NCBI RefSeq assembly: GCF_022539505.1
Contig: NC_061512.1
Location: 153,991,962-154,055,961, forward strand
DNA length: 64,000 nt
DNA from: Lolium rigidum
Lineage: Eukaryota > Streptophyta > Magnoliopsida > Poales > Poaceae
Direction: 5' to 3'
Below the pieces are notes generated by a model that had not been told where the DNA came from, did no database searches, and worked only from the letters and a program-made list of their open reading frames with translations. Both the position numbers and the translations under genes were made by a program. Position 1 is the stretch's first letter, and the number at the start of each line of letters is the position of its first letter. Of the stretch, positions 57,191 to 64,000 are shown one piece after another.

Positions 57191-58668
57191 TTAACCAGCT
57201 CACGGACGAATACAAGTGCGAGAGTGAATCGCTTTTCCCATATTGGATGGAATGCCGTGAGTTGATGACACAGTTTCGGTACATCAACTTTAATTGGGTC
57301 CCAAGAGCCCAAAACACCGAGGCCAACAATCTCGCACAAATGGCGTCCGGCTACATAGATATACCTGAAGGGTCGGAAGTCCAAGTGCAATTCCTTGAAC
57401 AGGATGATTGGAGAGCCGAGATCTTAAATTACTTAAAAGATTCGGCTCGGGGGGCACCTAAACGGATAAGATACAAAGCCATGAAATACGTCCTCATAGG
57501 TGACGATATGTTCTACAGGACGTTGGAAGGGTTACTACTCAAGTGCCTGGGACCAACTGAGTCTAATGGACTCCTACATGAAGTGCACGAAGGCGCTTGT
57601 GGAACTCATCAGTCGGCTCACAAGATGAAGTGGCTAATCAGGCGCTCAGGGTTTTATTGGCCCACCATGCTTGAAGACTGCTTCAATTACTACAAGGGGT
57701 GCCAAGCATGCCAGATGTTTGGGAAGATTCAGATGGTACCAGCATCAGCGATGAACCCTATCATCAAGCCTTGGCCGTTCCGAGGGTGGGGCATGGATAT
57801 GATCGGCAAGATCCATCCCGCGTCGAGTAAAAAACATGAATGGATTTTGGCCATCACAGACTATTTCACCAAGTGGGTGGAAGCCGTCCCTATGAAGAAG
57901 GTGAAATCAGAAGATGTGATTCAGTTTGTGAAAGAACACGTGATTCATAGGTTTGGGATTCCCCAATCCATCACGACCGATGGAGGTTCGGTCTTTGTCT
58001 CTAAAGAATTCAGGAAATTCTGCGACGACATGGGGATTAAACTGATCCGATCATCTCCGTACTATGCTCAGGCTAATGGACAAGCTGAAGCATCCAATCA
58101 GAGCTTAATCAAGCTGATCAAGAGAAAGATTGACGAGAACCCTAGGGATTGGCATGAGAAGTTATCGGAAGCATTATGGGCCTACCGCATGTCGTGCCAT
58201 GGAGCTATAAAGACTTCGCCGTACCAGCTTGTCTATGGACAGGAAGCCGTATTACCGTGGGAAATTACGGCTGGATCAAGACGTGTCACATTCCAGAATG
58301 ATCTGACAGCTGAAGAATACGCAGCTTTGATGAGTGACACTATTGAGGACGCGACAGAACTTAGGCTTTGGTCATTAGAGAAGATTAAGGAGAACAAGGC
58401 CAGGGTAGCTCGCGCCTACAATAAGAAGGTTAGACCAAAGGAGTTTCAAGTTGGTGATCTAGTATGGGAAGCTGTGTTGCCATTGGGAACTAGAGACAAG
58501 GCATATGGCAAGTGGTCTCCTAATTGGCACGGTCCGTACAAAGTCGTCCAGGCCTTGAAGGGTAATGCATACATGTTGGAAGAATTGGATGGACAGAAGT
58601 TCCCAGTAGCCGTCAATGGTCAACACCTCAAGAAGTATTTCCCAAGTATGTGGGATGATGGGCAGTAA
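57184..58668 (+). CDS. End of second RNase H and integrase of element H
   Basis: This frame begins in the last part of the second RNase H (NWVPRAQNTEANNLAQMA). The integrase zinc domain follows (H at HEGACGTHQSAH, Cys pair in CQACQMF), then the catalytic core with the acidic triad in GMDMIGKI, TTDGGSVF and NGQAEASNQ. A C-terminal region (FQVGDLVWEAVLP, KWSPNWHGPYKV) completes it. 494 codons, no internal stop. It overlaps the upstream ORF by a few bases in another phase, the mark of a frameshift, not of two genes. There is no chromodomain, as expected for Tat elements. Confidence 0.9.
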   Translation: MVINQLTDEYKCESESLFPYWMECRELMTQFRYINFNWVPRAQNTEANNLAQMASGYIDIPEGSEVQVQFLEQDDWRAEILNYLKDSARGAPKRIRYKAMKYVLIGDDMFYRTLEGLLLKCLGPTESNGLLHEVHEGACGTHQSAHKMKWLIRRSGFYWPTMLEDCFNYYKGCQACQMFGKIQMVPASAMNPIIKPWPFRGWGMDMIGKIHPASSKKHEWILAITDYFTKWVEAVPMKKVKSEDVIQFVKEHVIHRFGIPQSITTDGGSVFVSKEFRKFCDDMGIKLIRSSPYYAQANGQAEASNQSLIKLIKRKIDENPRDWHEKLSEALWAYRMSCHGAIKTSPYQLVYGQEAVLPWEITAGSRRVTFQNDLTAEEYAALMSDTIEDATELRLWSLEKIKENKARVARAYNKKVRPKEFQVGDLVWEAVLPLGTRDKAYGKWSPNWHGPYKVVQALKGNAYMLEELDGQKFPVAVNGQHLKKYFPSMWDDGQ

Positions 58669-58719
58669 GGTTTGGAGGCCGATTGAAAATCGGCCGGTAA
58701 AAAAAAATGTATACGAATC

Positions 58720-58872
58720 CCACAGCCGATGCGCAGACATCGACTTAAGCCCACAGCCGATGCACAGACATCGACTTAAGAAAACATACAGGGATAACGG
58801 TATGAAGATATAGCCGATGTGTAGGTATCGACTTCAGGATAACAAAGCCGATACGATGATATCGATACAAGT
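58720..58872. repeat. GCCGATG/CATCGAC repeats after H integrase
   Basis: Two close tandem units of ~30 bp (58720-58749, 58750-58780), each with CACAGCCGATG and ACATCGACTTAAG, are followed by two diverged ones near 58810 and 58845. GCCGATG and CATCGAC within a unit can pair. A stem GGCCGATT GAAA ATCGGCC lies just upstream (about 58677-58695). The rest of 58669-59178 shows no gene. Confidence 0.7.
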
Positions 58873-59178
58873 TAATGGAATCGGTTCAATGCGGGATTGA
58901 TGAAGAGTTCAAGCTAATGGTTTAGACGAGGTTTAGGCCTAGCAAGACCTGTTGGACTGTATGGGGAGCGACGGTTTGGCCCCAGGTTGCAATGTGAGCC
59001 GATGTCCTGCTATCGGCTCTCCGTACGGTAACCCCATTCGACAATCGGCAAAGTCAGCAAGGGGGCGAAATTGATTGAGGGACATTTTCTTCATCAATAG
59101 AGGAATTTCTTACGAGCGAAGAGCCGATTGCTCAGGGGAGAAGAGGGCAAAAGCCAGCTACTCCTACTGATCCCTAAT

Positions 59179-59544
59179 CTAGGGGCCTTGATTGCCCTCG
59201 TCGTCACTTCCTCCGGCGCAACTACTGATAGATTCTTCATCAAGGCTTCTGTGGCCCTTTACGAGAACTTCATCTTCCTCACCAGCGTCATCGCTGTCGT
59301 CGTCCCGCCAGGTGTGGAGGCGCTTTGTTGGTGGGTAACCTTCAAGGGAGTCATCGTCGTCTTCCCCCCATTCGACGGGGACTTGAAGGTCGCCCTCTTC
59401 ATCGGTCAGGGATTTGTCATTTTCCGACCAGATGGAGGGATTATGTTCCTCTTTGTCCCACGACGTCGAGGCGAGGATGTCGTGCTCCGCCGACGAGCCC
59501 TACTCCGGCGTTGGCTTGCGAGGGGAGGAAGAAGAGGAGGACAT
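59179..59544 (-). pseudogene. Antisense acidic ORF of element H, one in-frame stop
   Basis: On the minus strand ATG at 59544 begins a Ser-run followed by Pro/Lys. TAG occurs at 59502-59500, after which the same frame stays open to TAG at 59181-59179 (121 codons plus stop). The sequence is strongly Asp/Glu/Ser-rich (EEGDLQVPVEWGEDDDD, TWRDDDSDDAGEEDE). It is too short and broken to be a working gene here. It matches the place and character of antisense ORFs between pol and the 3' LTR of Tat elements. Function unknown. Confidence 0.55.
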
Positions 59545-59682
59545 GGCTATAGAGGATTGGGGGTTTTTTGGTGCCGATGGCCAGAACAGGGCGTCATGAT
59601 GAGAAATGCTGCGACGGTTTCTGCTCTGCCACGACATGACCCGACGAAAGAAGAGCATAATGATTTTGGAAATGTCATTTCC

Positions 59683-59697
59683 AAAACTAGGGGGGCA
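59683..59697 (+). other. Polypurine tract of element H
   Basis: AAAACTAGGGGGGCA directly precedes the LTR start at 59698. The copy before LTR 1 (53847-53861) differs by one base. Confidence 0.8.
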
Positions 59698-60866
59698 TGT
59701 GTTATCACCAGAATTTGACCGAGTCAGAGGTGGGCCGCGATCAAGATGGACTTGAAGAATCTACATGGAAGAAATATGTGAATCGGCCTTTATGCGCAAA
59801 GTTTGGGCTAGTTAGCCCGTGTATCTTAAGATAGTAGATTATGTATCGGTTTAGGAGTTAGAGTTTTACCCGTGCACGGTTTAGTGCACGCCCACATTAG
59901 AAAGTCCCCTGGACTATAAATATGTATCTAGGGTTTATGGAATAAACAACAACCAACGTTCAACACAAACAAATCTCGGCGCATCGCCAACTCCTTCGTC
60001 TCGAGGGTTTCTCCGGTAAGCACCATGCTGCCTAGATCGCATCTTGCGATCTAGGCAGCACAAGCCCGCCCACGTTGTTCATGCGTTGCTCGTGCTGAAG
60101 CCTTTTTGATGGCGAGCAACGTAGTTATCTTAGATGTGTTAGGGTTAGCATTGTTCTTCGAATTACATGCTTTCGTTATGCGACCCTTGCACATCTAGCC
60201 GCCCTTACACCTATCTTAGGTGTAGGGGCGGCACCCCGCTTGATCATAGTTTAGTAGATCTGATCCGTTACGGTTGCTCCTTGTTTCATCAAGGATTAGT
60301 TTAACATCCGCAATAGTTAGGCCTTACAAAGGGTTGGAGGATCCAGCGGCGTGTAGGGTGACGTTTGCTAGCCCTAGAAAGGATGTTCCGGGGATCAACC
60401 TCGTGTTGGTTTTTAGGCCCTGTCTAGGATCGGCTTACGGTCACCGTGCGCGAGCGCGAGGCCCAATCGTGAGTAGGATGATCCGATTATGCGGTGAAAA
60501 CCCTAAATCGTCGTAGATCTCATTAGCTTTATCTTGATCAAGCAGGACCACCATATATTCGGACACCTTGTCCGAATCATGGGTGGATCGGCTCTTTGAG
60601 CCGATTCACGAGATAACCTCGAGAGCCGATCGAGGCTCGTATTTAATGTTTACGTGTATGCCATGCAGGAAACTAAGCGAGGCATCATCCACACCTTCCC
60701 GACCAGGTATAGGTCAGGTGGCACGCCCTTGCGATAGCATCGGACGTGCGACCAGGAGGCTTTGCGGGCCGTCGCTCTGAGGGACTGGGGCCAGCCGCAG
60801 CCCTAGTTGTTCCCGGCTCTACTGTGTTGCCCGTCTCTGCCCGCCAGGGGGTTTCTGACGTCAACA
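59698..60866 (+). repeat. LTR 2 of element H
   Basis: 1169 bp, same ends as LTR 1, TATAAATA at 59915-59922, and the same hairpin array shifted by 5836 bp. Only scattered differences, for example CACGAGATAACCTCGAGAG at 60607-60625 against a shorter form near 54770-54785. Confidence 0.93.
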
Positions 60867-62190
60867 ACTTGTCTCTGAGCCATGGCTTCTAACTTTAATT
60901 AGTCTTTCAACTCTATAAGCTTGTTTCCTTTCGCATTGAAGATTCAATGATTGGGACTTATTCTGATGCTGCTAGTCTCAACTGAGGACTAATTTAACAA
61001 CATACTCCTAATTGGTAAATAGGTCTTTGTTTTCCCTTACTACCAAAACTGCAATAATGGTACTAAGTAAGGTACTTAACATGGAATTGATCATGATGGT
61101 TTATTTCTCTAAGAATGGATTGGACTCATTTAGTCCATCCAATCATGGTTTATAATTGATACCTATAACTATTCTGGGTTATTTAGGTTCCATGAAAGGA
61201 ATCTTTCAAATAGACTTTAGTTTTGGTATGGTCAATCTCCTTCAGTCTTTGGCCTTCTCGAGCTGTATTTGGTCTACGGTATTTTCTTCGTCCAACTTCA
61301 TTTACCTAAGTTTACTTGAGTTATCGTACTTCTGAGTAAATATTACTCACTTGCTCAAGTTATAGTCATCTTCTTACTTCCTCGAGGTATATACCTCGGC
61401 TTCTGGTCTGACATCCTTCTGAAAGTATTGTTCAACAATCTTATGAAAATAAGATCGAACTTCCTCTCAGTTCAGACATTCTTCTTATATTTTTGCTCCA
61501 AAATATTGAGTTATTGTACAGTCAACTCAATCTTTACTCTACCCCTTAGAGTTTTCTTATGGTCTTCAACTCCTTTTCTTCCAACTATTAGACTTATGAT
61601 TAGATTATTGGTCTAGGTCTAGTTTATGATTTATATTCCTCTAAGGTTTTGCGAAGAATCTTTGTGATGTATCCACTCAATCGTGGACATCCAACATGAA
61701 TCCTTTGACTAAATGTTTATAGGTCTTAATTATTTGACTGGCAAAATTTTATTTGTTCTACCAGTTGTGGTTTATCTTATACCAACGGTGATTTATTTGA
61801 TATCAGTGTGGTTATTTGATACCAGATGTGGCTATTTGTTATCTAAAAGTGTACTCTATTCTAGGTTTTGATCAACTGGACGAGAAATCTTCTGCTTTAT
61901 CTCGCAGTATTGATCCTATACCAATTGTGGTCTTCTGATATCAACTATGGTCTTCTTATATCTGCTATGATTTCATATATAATCTTCCTTCATTCAGGGT
62001 TTATTTTGCAGAAAAACCACTAGCTGACACTATGAATATAGTACCCTAAGTGATTTCCCATGCATTCCCTCTTCCATAATGATTATGGTTCTACTTCTAC
62101 TTCTTCATAGTCATCATATTTCTTACCTCATGCTTCTTATGTACAAAAGTACTCCTCTGTTGAGGTAAAGCATGAGTTTTGATTGATCCT
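60867..62190 (-). mobile_element. Second fragment of the decayed element E family
   Basis: Collinear with about 6290-7640 (shared ACTACCAAAACTGCAATAAT, CCATCCAATCATGGTTTATA and the ATACCA..TGTGGT words). No gene. It is bounded by the H LTR on the left and the LTR of I on the right. Orientation follows the first copy. Confidence 0.55.
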
Positions 62191-63702
62191 TGATGACCCA
62201 CAAGTATAGGGGGTGTATCGTAGTACTTTCGATAAATAAGAGTGTCGAACCCAACGAGGAGCAGAAGGTGTTGACAAGCAGTTTCGATGAAGGATTCACT
62301 GTAAATGCTCACAGACAAGTATTCGGGGGTTTTGATATAGCGAGATGAAATAAGTACAAGTAAGTAAAGTGCGAGAGAAATAATTGCAGCGAGTGGCCCA
62401 ATCCTTTTTAGCACAAAGGACAAGCCGGTTTGTTTACTTATAATGACCAAACGTTCTCGAGGACACACGGGATTTTAGTCTAGTGCTTTCGCTACATACA
62501 GCTGATTAATCTTCATTGTTTTGATAAGTGTTGTGTGGGTGAACCTATGCTAATGTACCGCCCTTCCTAGGACTAATACATACTTGTGATTATACCTCTT
62601 GCAAGCATCCGCAACTACAAGAAAGTAATTAAGATAAATCTAACCACAACCTTAAACTCGAGATCCTCGCGATCCCTCCCGCATCGATATACCAACGGGG
62701 TTTAGGTTTCGTCACTCCGGCAACCCCGCAATTGGCAAACGAGTACAAGATGCGTTCCCCTAGGCCCATAAATGGTGAAGTGTCGTGTAGTCGACGTTCA
62801 CACGACACCACTAGAAGAATGACACCACAACTTAAATATCATAACATTGAATATTACTCAACCATAGTTCACTACTAACATTTAGACTTCACCCATGTCC
62901 TCAAGAACTAAACGAACTACTCACGAGACATCATATGGAACATGATCAGAGGTGATATGATGATGAATAACAATCTGAACATAAACCTTGGTTCAATGGT
63001 TTCACTCAATAGCATCAATAACAAGTAGAAATCGATACGGGAGAGTTTCCCTATCAAACAATCAAGATCAAACCCAAATTGCTACAGCGGTGACGATGTC
63101 CAGCGGTGGAGACGGCGGTGATGATGGTGGAGATGATGATGATGGTGATGGAGATGATGTCCAGCTCGATGGCGGTGACGATGGCGTCGATTTCCCCCTC
63201 CGGGAGGGAATTTCCCCGGCGGATTCCTGCCCGCCGGAGAGCTCTTTTCTCTCTCGGTGTTCTCCGCCCCGCAGAGGCGGCTGTAACCCTTCGTGAGGAT
63301 CCCTCTGTGGCTTAGGTCTTCGGGACGAAGGGTTTCGCAAAGAAAAGGAGGCGAAAGGGGTTGTGGGGCCCCCACACCACATGGTGGCACGGCCAGGCCA
63401 TGGGCCGCGCCGCCCTATGGTGTGGGCCCACCTTGGGTCCAGCTGGCTCCCTCTTCTGGCTTCCTTCGTCATCTGGAAAAATAGGATTTTTGGTAAAATT
63501 TCCTTCCACAGTTGATCTTCCGAAATATTGCATCCTGACGGTGCTTTTTCCAGCAGAATCCTGGCTCCGGTGTGCGATCTCCAAATGATCATGAAACATG
63601 CAAAATAGATGAAATAACATAAGTATTGTGTCCCAATATGAAATATATCAATGAATAACAGCAAATTATGATATAAAATAGTGATGCAAATTGGACGTAT
63701 CA
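62191..63702 (-). repeat. 3' LTR of element I
   Basis: On the minus strand it starts TGATACGTCCAATTTG and ends TTGTGGGTCATCA (1512 bp). It contains the GC-rich module seen in the LTRs of A, B and D (about 63360-63430) and a GATGATGGTG-type simple repeat (63110-63165). Confidence 0.85.
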
Positions 63703-64000
63703 ACTCCCCCCAGCTTAGACTTCGCTTGTCCCCAAGCGAAACTGAACTCGGTAAACAGGACCACATGTTTATGGAGTGAAGAGTCGATAAATAAAATACG
63801 GACAAGAAGCATCATATTCATTCACACAAGACATTATAGTAAACAACTTCCTCATATAACTCAACTTGAAACAAGTATAAGGTAATCACAAATAAAGGTG
63901 CATAAGAAATCATAATTGGTGATGGCCAACTTTGTTCTTGGTCAGAGAACATTTAACAAATTATACTTATCTATTGAGCAGCGCTCTCATATTAAAAGCT
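62191..64000 (-). mobile_element. Element I: minus-strand Gypsy-type element, 3' LTR and start of internal region
   Basis: The LTR (62191-63702) is followed on the right by a purine tract read on the minus strand (AAGCTGGGGGGAGT, 63703-63716), so the element runs leftward and its body lies beyond the window. 63717-64000 is AT-rich 3' internal sequence with no gene. Confidence 0.8.

Larger units (their letters stand above)
53862..60866 (+). mobile_element. Element H: Tat-type Gypsy retrotransposon, tandemly recombined
   Basis: Two nearly identical LTRs (53862-55029 and 59698-60866) enclose an internal region with RT, two RNase H domains, integrase, repeats and an antisense ORF. Because the left LTR is itself preceded by an internal tail instead of host DNA, this is an internal-LTR-internal-LTR array, as expected from recombination between LTRs. 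No target duplication was found. Most of gag and the protease are missing. Confidence 0.85.

Overview
This window is a piece of a large, repeat-dense temperate grass genome (Pooideae; I cannot choose between, for example, Lolium, Avena and Triticeae). I base this on long Gypsy LTRs of the TGATACGTC type, Tekay/Del-like chromoviruses with multi-kilobase LTRs, Tat-type Gypsy elements with antisense ORFs, a CACTA transposon and a Tourist/Harbinger-type MITE. I see no convincing host gene, tRNA or rRNA gene, or CRISPR array. Nearly every base belongs to an LTR retrotransposon, and there are two assembly gaps of 100 N each (8367-8466 and 53516-53615).

Layout. 1-5153 is the 3' part of element A, with a zinc-knuckle/membrane-segment ORF and its 3' LTR. 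5154-8366 is a decayed minus-strand chromovirus (E). 8467-11262 is a decayed minus-strand Tat-type Gypsy (F). 11263-14101 holds a spliced antisense gene of another Tat-type element (G), whose tail and 3' LTR reappear at 51312-52606. In between sits element B (14102-51306, target-site duplication GTCAT), a gag-protease element without reverse transcriptase. Its 5' LTR is split by composite chromovirus C (14653-43429, duplication TGATG). One LTR of C is in turn split by element D (18968-28743, duplication CCTGC) and by a solo LTR, J (29279-31667, duplication GTAAG). After G come a CACTA terminus with a tandem array (52649-53515), a tandemly recombined Tat-type element H (53646-60866), a second fragment of E (60867-62190), and the 3' LTR and start of the internal region of minus-strand element I (62191-64000).

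The nest gives a relative history: E, F and G are older; B entered G; C entered B; D and J entered C. A, B and D keep no visible RT or integrase and would depend on a partner. C and H carry pol genes, both damaged.

The most unusual object is C. Both of its outer ends are the U5 (CCACA) end of the LTR, because a complete ~4.97 kb LTR lies in inverted orientation against a minus-strand element whose own 5' LTR is cut to 655 bp. A 5-bp target duplication still flanks the whole 28.8 kb unit. The inverted LTR begins at its exact U3 end, preceded by GC, the same two bases that follow the element's polypurine tract. This looks like an aberrant cDNA joined to another end before integration. Other notable signals are a gene-like spliced cassette antisense inside C's LTR, a covarying hairpin in the 3' regions of A and D, an array of triloop hairpins in H's LTR, stop codons that all fit C-to-T change at Gln codons, and a recurring one-base loss that turns CAG/CTG into CG and accounts for several frameshifts (possibly an assembly artefact).
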